From Selenomonas ruminantium subsp. ruminantium ATCC 12561 (GTDB lineage Bacteria > Bacillota > Negativicutes > Selenomonadales > Selenomonadaceae): a DNA stretch of 58,477 bases. Of the stretch, positions 16,076 to 24,476 are shown in pieces; the first letter of the stretch is position 1; each line of letters starts with the position of its first letter. Position numbers and translations under genes: made by a program. The notes below the pieces were generated by a model. That model made no database searches. It saw only the letters and a list, made by a program, of their open reading frames with translations, and had not been told where the DNA came from. The stretch covers positions 1 to 58,477 of the forward strand of contig NZ_AUJE01000027.1 of the NCBI RefSeq assembly GCF_000424065.1. The letters are read 5' to 3'.

Positions 16076-17041
16076 TTAGCAATATTGACATTTCGTACTA
16101 AACTCATCACAGAGATTTTCTATAAAGTCACGCCTCAACAGGGTTAATTGCCATTCTGCAGGAATGCTGTCCAGCCCATAGGCCAGTCCTGCCAGCCCGC
16201 CTGCGATAGCACCTACAGTATCCGTGTCTTCACCAAGATTTACGGCAGTCAGCACACATGACTGGTAATCCTTGGTGTTGAGCAAGCACCAAAGCACGGC
16301 TTCCAAGGTATCTACGACATAACCGCTGCTCTGGATGGTATCCTTCGGAAGCTGCCCAAATGCCTGCACATCCCACAGCCGCTCGTACATGTCCATTTCC
16401 TCAGCAAATTCATCATGCTGCTCGTAGAGCCTATGTGCCATGCCAACTCCTATTTTGATGGCATCTGACACATTCGAGCCGTCAAGCAGCTGCATGGCGA
16501 TAAGCACATATATACCGCAAGCCATCAGACTACGGGCATGAGCATGCGTCAGTTTTGATATGTCATGGACTACCGACAAATCCTCCCACGACAAATTGGT
16601 ACCCTTCTGTTTGTACAGATATAGAGCCATAGGGGCAATCCGCATGAGGGAGCCGTTCCCGTTGTCATATGGGCTGCCGCCACCACAGAGTAATGGCTCC
16701 GTTCCGTGAGTAAATTTCATAAGGGCTTGCATGGTTCCACGGCCAATATCAAACATCACGCCATTGGGGGTGAATTTGGCTTCATTCATCCAACTGACAA
16801 AATTAGACATGATGTCCGTATAATCTATGTGGCCGATCCTTGCCAGACTCTCCAACAGACAAAGGGTCATACTGGTATCATCCGACCAAGAGCCGGCTGG
16901 CACATCATAAGTACCATAACCACGCATATCAACGACTGGGTCCGCCTCAAGTTGTGCACGAGTCTGAAATTCTACCGGAACACCCAAAGCGTCTGCTATC
17001 GCATGGCCGAAAATCAAGGATTTTACCATATAAATATTCAT
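16076..17041 (-). CDS. ADP-ribosylglycohydrolase (DraG/ARH family)
   Basis: A 321-residue enzyme of the family that removes ADP-ribose from proteins or nucleic acids. Metal-ligand motifs are visible: SWSDDTSMTLCLLESL in the first third (the family's TDDT-type motif), and LGEDTDTVGAIAGGLAGLAYG near the C-terminus, supplying the D-x-D cluster that binds two magnesium ions. The first motif GHAIADALGVPVEF is also typical. Length is normal. I chose ATG at 17041 because AGGTGAGG precedes it; the frame extends to 17062 without a better site. The HTH gene lies downstream, 100 bp away, and may control or be controlled with it. Confidence 0.9.
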   Translation of the reverse strand: MNIYMVKSLIFGHAIADALGVPVEFQTRAQLEADPVVDMRGYGTYDVPAGSWSDDTSMTLCLLESLARIGHIDYTDIMSNFVSWMNEAKFTPNGVMFDIGRGTMQALMKFTHGTEPLLCGGGSPYDNGNGSLMRIAPMALYLYKQKGTNLSWEDLSVVHDISKLTHAHARSLMACGIYVLIAMQLLDGSNVSDAIKIGVGMAHRLYEQHDEFAEEMDMYERLWDVQAFGQLPKDTIQSSGYVVDTLEAVLWCLLNTKDYQSCVLTAVNLGEDTDTVGAIAGGLAGLAYGLDSIPAEWQLTLLRRDFIENLCDEFSTKCQYC

Positions 17042-17179
17042 GTACCTCACCTTACTTATCAAACAGAATTTCTGTCCTCGTCAAAATTCTACCCCAAAGT
17101 ATTATTGCCCTGCTTCTTCGCAAACCGCAACAAGAATCATTCAGGCAATGAATTTCTGCCGCCTCAGAAAGATATATGA

Positions 17180-17974
17180 TTAAGGCTTAGCATAGGCCGG
17201 ATTGGCCTTGCGTACCCCATAGAACTTTTGAAGATAACGGAATGCCTCCTTCACCTCAAACGGCATATTCACGTGGGCGATAAAATTCTTTCCTTTGGGG
17301 CCATAGCCGTCAGGAGTATCCTGTAGCCGCTGTGCATCGCCCATAAGCAATTCCACATATCGGTCCATATCCCACATGCCTGCTGGAACGCCTTCATAGG
17401 CCAGTCCCTTTTCGTTGCCTGTTACCTTCACCTTGTAGGCAGCGTAGTTTACCACCAGCCCCGCACCTGCATGATGCCGCCAGCCAGCTTCCATGCGTCT
17501 TTGCATAGTGGCATCCTGTACCATCAAAACGCTGTCATGGGGCAGTTTTTCCTTTTCAAGCAAGGAAAGCAAGAAGGTGATGTTATTGCCGCAGTTGGTG
17601 GATTCCTTCTCCAAGTAATCTGCCGCCAGACCATGCTTCTCTTGGAGGTACTCATTGAAAAGCTCCGCCTCACAAGCGTCAGAAGGAACTTTCCTGCCCA
17701 AACAGGCCGCCATTTTCCTCTGCAATGTCTCCGTTGTATGCCCTGCCCCACCTACTATTATGTATTTTTCGGCCAGCTGTTTTTTCATAATCTCCGCAAA
17801 GACTTCACCGCCAGCCAGTATACTGCCGCCAAAAAGCACGGCCACATCTACCCGTGGAATATGGTACTTATCCTCTAAGGCTGCTGTAGTCAATTTATCG
17901 ATATCCCTCGGCCCGCAGAAATTGCCCAAAATATTGACAGCCTCTGCAATTTTTGCCATTTCTTTTTGACCCAT
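17180..17974 (-). CDS. YdcF/DUF218-type protein
   Basis: A 264-residue protein matching the YdcF/SanA/ElyC superfamily: VAVLFGGSILAGGEVFAEIM, then KYIIVGGAGHTTETL, a conserved E-STNCGNNITFL segment and LMVQDATMQRRM, which is the D-x-x-M-x-x-R region of the family. YdcF binds S-adenosylmethionine in Escherichia coli structural work, but the reaction is unknown. No membrane helix is present, so it is the soluble type. The ATG follows AAAGGACGGAG. It is the first gene downstream of the esterase-like gene with an 18-bp gap, so they form one operon. Confidence 0.8.
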   Translation of the reverse strand: MGQKEMAKIAEAVNILGNFCGPRDIDKLTTAALEDKYHIPRVDVAVLFGGSILAGGEVFAEIMKKQLAEKYIIVGGAGHTTETLQRKMAACLGRKVPSDACEAELFNEYLQEKHGLAADYLEKESTNCGNNITFLLSLLEKEKLPHDSVLMVQDATMQRRMEAGWRHHAGAGLVVNYAAYKVKVTGNEKGLAYEGVPAGMWDMDRYVELLMGDAQRLQDTPDGYGPKGKNFIAHVNMPFEVKEAFRYLQKFYGVRKANPAYAKP

Positions 17975-17992
17975 AACGCTCCGTCCTTTACA

Positions 17993-18613
17993 CTACTTCA
18001 GCAGCCTGGCAAAGGCCCTGGCAGTCCTAAGCTCCGGTTCCTTAAAATGGCCGCCCTTATTCCACTCCAGCGTGCAGTAGATGCCATGTTCCTTTAGCCA
18101 TGCATATCCGTCCCTAATGCAGTCCCCAACTTGGGACATAACAGCATTCCTGGTTTTCTCTTCCTTATCCCCAAGGCTCAGATATATGTTGGAACATCGG
18201 CTGGCATGACTCTTCATATAATCAACAAATCCCGGAAACCATATGGAGGGGGAGGCTGCAGCAATGCCCGCAAATCTATCGGTCTGGTATGCCGCCCATA
18301 GAGAAAACAGGGCCGCCAGGGAGTAGCCGCCAAGACAATAAACCTTGTCCTCATCCTTACACAACTCCAGTATCTCAGTCAGCGTTTCCCTCGCACCGTT
18401 GCCGAAATCATCTTTTCCAAAAACCGCAAGTGCCGGCCACGGAGATAAATCCTGGTTCCAGCTATCCACCTTGACCGCCAACAAGCGGAAGTCTTTGCCG
18501 GACAACCTCTGAATTTCTGCCACTTCAGCATCCATTCCTGCTATATCATGGTCATCCACAGGCTGAATGAGCGTAATGACCGCATGGGGATTACCGTATT
18601 CGTAAGTAACCAT
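17993..18613 (-). CDS. Putative alpha/beta-hydrolase (esterase-like)
   Basis: A 206-residue protein with the esterase pattern GGYSLAALFSLWAAY near residue 105, giving the nucleophile Ser in G-x-S-x-x. A later ASPSIWFPGF resembles the Esterase-D/Fes type, and a histidine in NKGGHFKEPE near the C-terminus completes a plausible Ser-Asp-His triad. Substrate unknown. The start follows AGGAGG and the gene overlaps nothing; the methyltransferase gene lies 11 bp upstream, so co-transcription is likely. Confidence 0.7.
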   Translation of the reverse strand: MVTYEYGNPHAVITLIQPVDDHDIAGMDAEVAEIQRLSGKDFRLLAVKVDSWNQDLSPWPALAVFGKDDFGNGARETLTEILELCKDEDKVYCLGGYSLAALFSLWAAYQTDRFAGIAAASPSIWFPGFVDYMKSHASRCSNIYLSLGDKEEKTRNAVMSQVGDCIRDGYAWLKEHGIYCTLEWNKGGHFKEPELRTARAFARLLK

Positions 18614-18624
18614 CAGCCATCCTC

Positions 18625-19368
18625 CTAAAATTTCGTGGCAAAAACACCGAACATTGGTGTTTCACCGTAAAGCAACCGTTCCTTTTCGTCCCAAAGCTTG
18701 TCCGTTACATCAAATTCTGTATGCACATCGCCAAAGCCCATGTTACGCAACAGCTCCACATCCCAATAAGGGCGTTTTGTTCCACTGAGGGGCAGCTGCA
18801 ACGGGTCGAACGGCTCGGTTATATCTGCGGCAGAGTCCAGAGCATCTCCATACTGCCGCAAGCATTCTTCCCGCCGTTCTTCTGCCCGTTTGGCCATAGC
18901 TTCATCGAAAAGCGGCATATTCCAGTTAGCGTCAAAGAGCAGCAAACGTCCACATGTCCGCAGCATCCGTTGGCATTCCGCATATACCTGCCACGGATTG
19001 GATAAAGTCCAGGTAACATTGCGGCTCACAATGGCATCGAAGGAATCATCCGGAAACTCCGGATGATTGATGTCCTTTTGCTGTAACGTGATTTCGAGGC
19101 CTGCTCGCTTGACCAGCTGCCTTGCCTGAGCCAGCATCCCCTCTGAACAATCCACGGCCGTTACTTCATAGCCCATTTTTGCCAAGATAATGGAAAAAAA
19201 TCCGGGACCACAGCCCAAGTCGAGCACCTTGCGAGTACCCGCAGGCAATTTTTCCCGCAAGTAGTTCTGCCACGCCTCCACACGAAAACTGGCCAGTTCT
19301 TTTCGTATTATGTCGCCATAATTCTCAGCATCCTGCGACCAATATCGGGCCATGCTTTCTATATCCAT
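18625..19368 (-). CDS. Class I SAM-dependent methyltransferase
   Basis: A 247-residue methyltransferase. Motif I is VLDLGCGPGFFSIILAKMG near residue 50, followed by the acidic end of strand two (VTAVDCSEGML), then FDAIVSRNVTWTL as motif IV and LLLFDANW after it. This is the UbiE/methyltransf_11 type that methylates small molecules; the acceptor cannot be deduced. The ATG directly follows the stop of the upstream hydrolase gene (TAGATG), so translation is coupled. Confidence 0.85.
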   Translation of the reverse strand: MDIESMARYWSQDAENYGDIIRKELASFRVEAWQNYLREKLPAGTRKVLDLGCGPGFFSIILAKMGYEVTAVDCSEGMLAQARQLVKRAGLEITLQQKDINHPEFPDDSFDAIVSRNVTWTLSNPWQVYAECQRMLRTCGRLLLFDANWNMPLFDEAMAKRAEERREECLRQYGDALDSAADITEPFDPLQLPLSGTKRPYWDVELLRNMGFGDVHTEFDVTDKLWDEKERLLYGETPMFGVFATKF

Positions 19369-19962
19369 CTACTTTGTCCCCCGAATCCAATCATCCAAGA
19401 ATTGCATTTGCTTTTCCGTATGAAACCAATGTTCCCCATTTTCCATGACCGTCAGCCCTGCATGATGCTTTTCAGCAAAATCCTTCATCGTTGCCAGCGA
19501 CGTCAGCTGGTCTTTTTCGCCGTACAGAATCTGCGTCGGCGCATTCCATTTGATAGGATGGCTCCTGACGTAGTTCAGATATTCCCAGGACAAATCCTCG
19601 CCAAATTCGGTATGTATTATTCTCTGGGCTTCCAGTTCCGCCTCCGTCACATTGGCCCATTTCATCATGTCCAAAATCAGCTTTTCCATATCCACGATGG
19701 GCGAAATGAAATATGCCTTCTGAATAAGTCCGTCTATTCCAGCATTTATGCTGAAAAAAGCCCCAATGCTGTTGGCAATCAGTCCAATATCCTCATGTTT
19801 TTCCACCAGCTCATCCACTGCTGCCCGAATTTCCTTTCCCGTCTCCCAGGGTGAAAAGGTCTGGTAATCCAGTCCGATTACTTCATCCCCAGGGAACAGC
19901 GTTTTGTAATACTCACTTTCCTCAGCACTTCCACCTTTGCCGTGTACATATAATATCTGCAT
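19369..19962 (-). CDS. Alpha/beta-hydrolase (RBBP9/YdeN-like)
   Basis: A 197-residue hydrolase starting MQILYVHGKGGSAEESEYY. The nucleophile region is IGLIANSIGAFFSIN (Ser in N-S-I-G), LYGEKDQLTS supplies the acidic residue and NGEHWFH the histidine. The set fits small alpha/beta-hydrolases of the YdeN/RBBP9 sort; substrate unknown. The ATG follows GGAG at seven bases. It is coupled to the downstream methyltransferase gene and follows the deformylase-like gene by 25 bp. Confidence 0.8.
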   Translation of the reverse strand: MQILYVHGKGGSAEESEYYKTLFPGDEVIGLDYQTFSPWETGKEIRAAVDELVEKHEDIGLIANSIGAFFSINAGIDGLIQKAYFISPIVDMEKLILDMMKWANVTEAELEAQRIIHTEFGEDLSWEYLNYVRSHPIKWNAPTQILYGEKDQLTSLATMKDFAEKHHAGLTVMENGEHWFHTEKQMQFLDDWIRGTK

Positions 19963-19987
19963 TTATCTACTCCAAAAAATTTCTGTC

Positions 19988-20401
19988 TCAAATAAGCTTC
20001 CCTTCCAAATGGTCCAGTTCGTGCTGCACGATTTCTGCCTCGAAGCCTGTGAACTTCCTCTTTTCCTTGTGCCAGTCCATATCGCGGTATTTGACTTCAA
20101 TCCATTCATAACGCTCAACTTCACGTTCACCGGGAATGGAAAGACAGCCCTCCACAGCCTTGTAAGTTCTTGGCGATTTCTTCATTACCTCTGGGTTCAG
20201 CATAGCCGTGAACCTGTTACCCTCTGCTATGGCAATAATGGACTTCCTCTCCCCAATCATGTTGGCTGCCATGCCCACGCAGTGCTCTCGGTGAGCACGA
20301 AGGGTGTCCAACAAATCTTCCGCTATAGCGATATCCTCTTTGACCGCCGCCTCAGCCTTCTGACCCAGAAACAGCAAATCCTTCATAATTTCCTTTACCA
20401 T
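19988..20401 (-). CDS. def: Peptide deformylase homologue
   Basis: A 138-residue protein of the peptide deformylase family, which removes N-formyl groups from new proteins. EGCLSIPGE and QHELDHLEG give the metal-binding Cys and the two His with catalytic Glu (HExxH). The first motif reads GMAANMIG instead of the usual G-x-G-x-A-A-x-Q, and the protein is short, so it belongs to the divergent second-copy type (def-like) found in many Firmicutes. The start is ATG at 20401 after GGAGGAG; a longer frame to 20497 has no ribosome site. Whether it deformylates nascent chains or another substrate is open. Confidence 0.85.
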   Translation of the reverse strand: MVKEIMKDLLFLGQKAEAAVKEDIAIAEDLLDTLRAHREHCVGMAANMIGERKSIIAIAEGNRFTAMLNPEVMKKSPRTYKAVEGCLSIPGEREVERYEWIEVKYRDMDWHKEKRKFTGFEAEIVQHELDHLEGKLI

Positions 20402-20417
20402 CTTCTCCTCCTGTTTT

Positions 20418-20771
20418 TCAGCTGCCAGACCGTTTCTTGGTCTGGGACAATGCGAAGCTCTCGTCAATTCTTCGCTGGAGTTCATCCATCGGCACACTTC
20501 CGTCCAGACATATCGTATACCAATATTTCCGGTTCATATGCCAGCCTGGAAAATACCTTTCCCCATCTACTAAGGCGGCCACCTGTTCTGCCGTACCATG
20601 CAAATCCATTATCCGTATAGGCTGGCTGCCACCGAGGCCAATCTTGCCGGGATGTACCTTCATGAAAACTGCATACCACTTCTTTGTGATGTGGGAGCGA
20701 ATAACTGCCGCATTCATATCCTTCCACGGATATTCGAGTTCATCACCATAGGTATTCTGCACATACTGCAA
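20418..20771 (-). CDS. MmcQ/YjbR-family protein with unclear start
   Basis: A 117-residue reading of a YjbR/MmcQ-type protein (TYGDELEYPWKDMNAAVIRSH, KIGLGGSQPIRIMDLHG, YFPGWHMNRKYWYTICLDG, VPMDELQRRIDESF), a small DNA-binding-like fold of unknown role. The frame has no ATG: the best start is a TTG at 20771 with GAGGAA five bases before it, but open codons with protein-like content (residues such as AVLDRIGEACGEHGSFHGQY) continue upstream to 20867 before a stop. So the 5' end may be a longer non-ATG start or a truncated gene. Confidence 0.7.
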   Translation of the reverse strand: MQYVQNTYGDELEYPWKDMNAAVIRSHITKKWYAVFMKVHPGKIGLGGSQPIRIMDLHGTAEQVAALVDGERYFPGWHMNRKYWYTICLDGSVPMDELQRRIDESFALSQTKKRSGS

Positions 20772-20949
20772 AAGTTCCTCTACATACTGCCCATGAAAGC
20801 TGCCATGTTCACCGCAAGCCTCGCCTATACGGTCAAGGACTGCCTGATAGGCAGCCCGGACTTCTTTCTATCTTAGAGATTTGCTCCAATCTTGTAGGCA
20901 AAATCGGCAAAGAAAAAATATTTCGACAACATACAACTTGCCATCTTCC

Positions 20950-21672
20950 TTAATCCGACTGCCAAACTTCCTTTGTCAGCAGATTCGCACAAGATATATG
21001 ACCATTTTCCAAAAAGCTGCCCGTATCCATGAGCACGACTTTCCCCTGATTCAGCCATTGCGGTTTGGAACCAGGATACAACGCCTGTACAGGAGTATGC
21101 CCCAAAACAATAATCTGCGTCTCCTGATGAAGCCCCGGATATTTAGCCAAAGCCCTTCCCCACAAGAGTGTTTTCGAACCCTGTTTCGCTAAAGGATGCT
21201 CCGGATTGCAATCTGCATGCACAAACCAATATTTTTGCCCGTTGACCTCTATTTCCGCATATAAGGACATTTTTTCTATCAGTTGAAGCCACGCTGCAAT
21301 AAGTTCTTTACCTCTGCCGGACTTTCCAATGGCTTTGTATGTCTCAAAACCGCCACTCCCCTCAGCAAACCACAAGGCCTTCGGGGAACTTATCCGGTAA
21401 TCGACCATACCTGCGTCCTGTCCTTCGGTACGCAGCGACTCATAAAACATCTGCTCATGATTTCCACGAAGAAAAATCATGTTTTTTGTTTCAAAATGTT
21501 CCAGCACCCAGTCCATCACGGGTACAGGATTTTTCCCCCGGTCCAAGTAGTCTCCCAGAAATACCACCAAATCATTTTCGGGGTTCACATTCACCTTTTG
21601 GTATACATCCATGAACCGCTCCCAGTTTCCATGGATATCGCCAAACACAAGCAGCCTGTTTACCTTATCCAT
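20950..21672 (-). CDS. Metallophosphatase (PrpA/bis-tetraphosphatase type)
   Basis: A 240-residue calcineurin-like phosphoesterase. The metal motifs are complete: GDIHGNW, GDYLDRG and RGNHEQ, followed later by HADC and LGHTPV. This matches single-domain protein phosphatases and diadenosine tetraphosphatases. It starts at ATG 21672 after GAGGGGG; the longer frame to 21753 is rejected. It is the first gene of the minus-strand run 21672-17180. Confidence 0.85.
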   Translation of the reverse strand: MDKVNRLLVFGDIHGNWERFMDVYQKVNVNPENDLVVFLGDYLDRGKNPVPVMDWVLEHFETKNMIFLRGNHEQMFYESLRTEGQDAGMVDYRISSPKALWFAEGSGGFETYKAIGKSGRGKELIAAWLQLIEKMSLYAEIEVNGQKYWFVHADCNPEHPLAKQGSKTLLWGRALAKYPGLHQETQIIVLGHTPVQALYPGSKPQWLNQGKVVLMDTGSFLENGHISCANLLTKEVWQSD

Positions 21673-21835
21673 AATTTTTCCCCCTCGCATATGAACAGCC
21701 AGTCGTTTCCTTGACTCTTCCATTCTGTTATTTTCCCTATCCCCGCACCTCATATAATTTGCGTAGGCCGTAGCACTTTATATCTATCATTGTACCATAT
21801 TTATCTTCGAAAATATCGAAAGCCATGCAAAAATA

Positions 21836-21930
21836 GGGCTGTTGCACTAAGCCATTTCGCTGCAATATCTAGTATATAATAATCATCTTAGATACTAGTA
21901 TTGTGGCAAAAGGATTACGTACAACAGCCC
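21836..21930. mobile_element. MITE-like element, nearly perfect 95-bp inverted repeat
   Basis: The ends are GGGCTGTTGCAC and, inverted, GGGCTGTTGTAC, and almost the whole 95 bp folds back on itself (about 40 aligned bases per arm with some mismatches and one-base gaps). It carries no gene. The ends resemble those of some IS elements, so it may be a non-autonomous derivative. No clear target duplication is visible. Confidence 0.55.
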
Positions 21931-22169
21931 CAGCGTTTTACCTGGATGGTCAATCACCTTTTATCCCCCAATAGTTAATGGACCGATCTCCTGGGATGGG
22001 CCAGGCATTAAAGGACCTGTCTTTAGTTCGTACGGATAGTTAAGGGGGCCGGTTTCATACCCCAGCGGACCGGTTTTTTTCACCCTCAATGAGCTTACGA
22101 CGTTTGACGCTGCCGGAAAACCACATTATACTTGAGACAGGATAATAATCAAAACTTGGAGGCTATGCT
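21931..22169. other. Mobile-element debris with a terminator
   Basis: A stretch of repeated words (GGACCG, GGACCT, GGGCCGG, GGACCGG) with no intact gene. A plus-strand fragment reads SITFYPPIVNGPISWDGPG in one frame and then stops, like a degraded transposase tail, but I cannot name it. CCGGT (22049-22053) and ACCGG (22069-22073) form a short stem followed by seven T, a likely terminator. Confidence 0.3.
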
Positions 22170-22196
22170 ATGTTTATAACCAAACTTAACAAATAA
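22170..22196 (+). pseudogene. Ribosome site plus 8-codon open frame, probably a disrupted gene start
   Basis: GGAGG five to nine bases upstream of ATG, then ATG-TTT-ATA-ACC-AAA-CTT-AAC-AAA-TAA. A full translation start with almost no coding sequence, directly before a possible structured insertion, suggests a gene cut just after its start. A leader peptide is the alternative. Confidence 0.3.
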
Positions 22197-22219
22197 TGTT
22201 AATTTTTTTAATAAACTTT

Positions 22220-22540
22220 ATTGCTCATTAACTACTCTCGACAAACCGAGTAAGGGCAAGTCCTCACCAAGCAAGCGGTCTACGTAGCAACTACTACAAC
22301 TGGACGTAGCACTACGCCCTCTATCCCATAGGCTAAAAGCTATTTAGGAATACTTTAAGTCGTTTTGCTGATTTCAAGTAGGCGGCTTTTGCCGCTGAGC
22401 GAGATTCCCTGCGCCAACTTTGTACATTTTTACGAGCCCAAAGGCGATGTCTCCATCATTTGCGTAGAAATGAGGCTCTTTTCTTGGCTCAACCTTTCTA
22501 AAGTACAGTCCTCGTAGGTTCGCTAAGTTTATTATAGCAT
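22220..22540. ncRNA. Possible structured RNA or IS-end region (unidentified)
   Basis: No convincing protein. Several stems are visible: GCGGC-TTTT-GCCGC at 22382-22395, CTACGT...ACGTAG around 22280-22310, and long gapped pairings. It could be an RNA of the IS605/IscB type (omega-RNA or HEARO), because it lies among element debris and begins where a gene start is cut. The plus-strand phrase GCGTAGAAATGAG near 22463 also occurs, slightly altered, near 11815. Identity is not established. Confidence 0.3.
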
Positions 22541-22634
22541 TGTTTTTAATATTTTTGAATAGTTTGATTATATTTGTTTACTATACTTGTGAAAATACGA
22601 ATGGTGGCAGAATAAGTGTGCGACCGGTATTGGC

Positions 22635-22796
22635 ATGAGCCCCAATATGCAGGACTTTGTGGAAACGATACTCAGTCAGCTGGCAAAAACAGAAGATTTA
22701 TCTTTGCTGCGGCCAGAATCGACACAGGTTATTTATAATAAAACGGTAAAAGAGGGAAAACATGAACATTCAAATTTTCGGCACCAAGAAGTGTAA
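22635..22796 (+). pseudogene. 3' remnant of an unidentified gene overlapping the ArsC-like start
   Basis: Open codons run from before ATG 22635 to TAA 22796; the peptide is MSPNMQDFVETILSQLAKTE and onward. It reads protein-like, has no ribosome site, and its last 35 bases overlap the start of the reductase gene. Probably the tail of a gene truncated by the debris upstream. Confidence 0.3.
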
Positions 22797-23097
22797 TGAC
22801 ACCAAAAAAGCACAGCGTTTCTTCAAAGAACGCGGCATAAAGTTCCAGTTCATTGATATCCTGGACAAGGGAATGAGCAAGGGCGAGTTCCAGTCCGTGG
22901 CCAAAGTTCATGGCGGCATCGACGGTATGATAAATCCGGAGTGCAAGGACAAGGATGCTCTGGCTCGTGTCAATTATATGGCAGACAAACTGGAAACAAT
23001 CCTTGAGAACCAACAGGTTATAAAAACCCCCGTAGTACGAAATGGCAAAGAGTCAACATTAGGCTATGAGCCGGATATTTGGAAAGGCTGGCAGTAA
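22762..23097 (+). CDS. ArsC/Spx-family thioredoxin-fold reductase
   Basis: A 111-residue single-domain protein of the ArsC/YffB/Spx family. It starts MNIQIFGTKKCNDTKKAQRFF with the single active-site Cys at position 11, followed by the family's KERGI...FIDI element, and ends with the conserved KTPVVRNGKESTLGYEPDIW, which contains the cis-Pro loop. Members reduce arsenate or act as redox adaptors; here the C-x-x-T/S layout lacks a second Cys, so it may not be an arsenate reductase. The ribosome site GAGGG is five bases before ATG. Confidence 0.85.
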   Translation: MNIQIFGTKKCNDTKKAQRFFKERGIKFQFIDILDKGMSKGEFQSVAKVHGGIDGMINPECKDKDALARVNYMADKLETILENQQVIKTPVVRNGKESTLGYEPDIWKGWQ

Positions 23098-23174
23098 AGC
23101 TAAGAAGCGCTTCCCCAATATTCTCTTCGCGTTAGTTCACCAGGCAATATTTTTTCAGAAAGCGAGTGTTTGTT

Positions 23175-24323
23175 TTGGAAATCGTCATTGCAATGGATTC
23201 ATTCAAAGGCAGCCTGAGTTCTATAGAAGCGGGAAATGCCGTTTGTTCCGGCATTCTTCGCGTCTATCCGGATGCTAAAATCAACGTACTGCCCTTGGCC
23301 GATGGCGGTGAAGGAACCGTCGAAGCCCTGACGCTCGACATGGGTGGCGAGTTGCAATCCATCATTGTTACAGGTCCTATCAACGAGCAAAAGGTAACCG
23401 CCAAGTATGGTATTTTACGGGACAAAAAAACAGCCATCATCGAGATGGCTGCTGCTGCAGGTCTTACCTTGCTTCCCCCTGAAAAGCGTAATCCTCTTTA
23501 TACTACAACTTATGGCGTAGGGGAAATCCTGCATGATGCCATCCACAAAGGCTGCCGCCATTTCATCGTCGGTATTGGCGGCAGTGCCACCAACGACGGT
23601 GGACTGGGTATGCTGCAAGCTTTAGGCTGGCAGATGCTGGATAACGTAGGTAATGCTGTTCCCCATAATGCCATTGGGCTGGAAAAGTTAGCCGTCATCG
23701 ACGATTCGACTGTACTGCCGGAACTAAAGGAATGCACGTTCCGTATTGCCTGCGATGTGACCAATCCCCTTTTGGGACAGGAAGGATGCAGCGCTGTATT
23801 CGGTCCACAAAAAGGAGCATCGCCCAACATGATTCCCATCATGGATGAATGGCTGCAACACTATGCAGAACTGGCAAAAGCAAAGTACCCGCAGGCTAAT
23901 CCTCAAGCACCTGGAGCCGGGGCTGCTGGCGGACTGGGATTTGCCTTCCTGACCTTTACCAACTCTGCCTTGGAATCCGGTATCGACATCGTCATGGAGG
24001 AAACCAGACTCGAAGAGCAGATTGCTGCTGCCGACATGGTTATCACCGGCGAAGGCCGGCTTGACGGACAGAGCATAATGGGCAAAGCCCCTATAGGTGT
24101 CGCCCAGCTCGCCAAAAAACATGCAAAACCGGTCATTGCTTTTTCCGGCTGTGTCACCCCTGAGGCAAGACTGTGCAATGAACATGGCATAGATGCCTAC
24201 TTCCCCATTCTGCGACAGGTTACCACACTGTCACAGACTCTTGAGCCCCAAAACGCCCAGCAAAACATGACGGATACCGTAGAGCAGGTTTTCCGGCTTA
24301 TCAAAATTACCCAACATATCTAG
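23175..24323 (+). CDS. glxK: Glycerate kinase (GlxK/GarK type)
   Basis: A 382-residue glycerate kinase of the bacterial type, which phosphorylates D-glycerate to 2-phosphoglycerate. It opens with EIVIAMDSFKGSLSSIEAG, then PLADGGEGTVEALT, GIGGSATNDGGLGMLQALGW and GEGRLDGQSIMGKAP, all family signatures including the substrate and ATP-binding glycine loops. Length is normal. I prefer the TTG at 23175, which gives the usual N-terminus; a GTG at 23166 is the alternative, and neither has a strong ribosome site. It lies about 80 bp downstream of the reductase gene. Confidence 0.9.
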   Translation: MEIVIAMDSFKGSLSSIEAGNAVCSGILRVYPDAKINVLPLADGGEGTVEALTLDMGGELQSIIVTGPINEQKVTAKYGILRDKKTAIIEMAAAAGLTLLPPEKRNPLYTTTYGVGEILHDAIHKGCRHFIVGIGGSATNDGGLGMLQALGWQMLDNVGNAVPHNAIGLEKLAVIDDSTVLPELKECTFRIACDVTNPLLGQEGCSAVFGPQKGASPNMIPIMDEWLQHYAELAKAKYPQANPQAPGAGAAGGLGFAFLTFTNSALESGIDIVMEETRLEEQIAAADMVITGEGRLDGQSIMGKAPIGVAQLAKKHAKPVIAFSGCVTPEARLCNEHGIDAYFPILRQVTTLSQTLEPQNAQQNMTDTVEQVFRLIKITQHI

Positions 24324-24372
24324 AGAAAATATTTTAGGTACCTTCTTCATGTATACTGTGAGCGTACAAAAG

Positions 24373-24381
24373 TTATCCACA
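24373..24381 (+). promoter_or_regulatory. DnaA box of origin 1
   Basis: TTATCCACA, a perfect consensus DnaA box, 100 bp upstream of the first iteron of origin 1. Confidence 0.7.
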
Positions 24382-24438
24382 AAGCAGTCTCTGTTTGTTG
24401 TTTATTTGTTATATATTTGTTATATTTGTTAGGACCTT

Positions 24439-24465
24439 GCTAGCCCTTGTGTATCAAGGGCTAGC
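24439..24465. repeat. Perfect 11-bp stem just upstream of the iterons
   Basis: GCTAGCCCTTG, loop TGTAT, CAAGGGCTAGC. It has no T run, so it is not a standard terminator; between the TTTGTTATA direct repeats (24400-24430, AT-rich) and the iterons it may be part of origin architecture. Confidence 0.5.
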
Positions 24466-24476
24466 AGGATTGAACG

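Noticed and set aside
22762..23097. Arsenate reductase with confidence
   Set aside because: Only one cysteine (position 11) and no arsenic genes nearby; the family is kept but not the specific activity.
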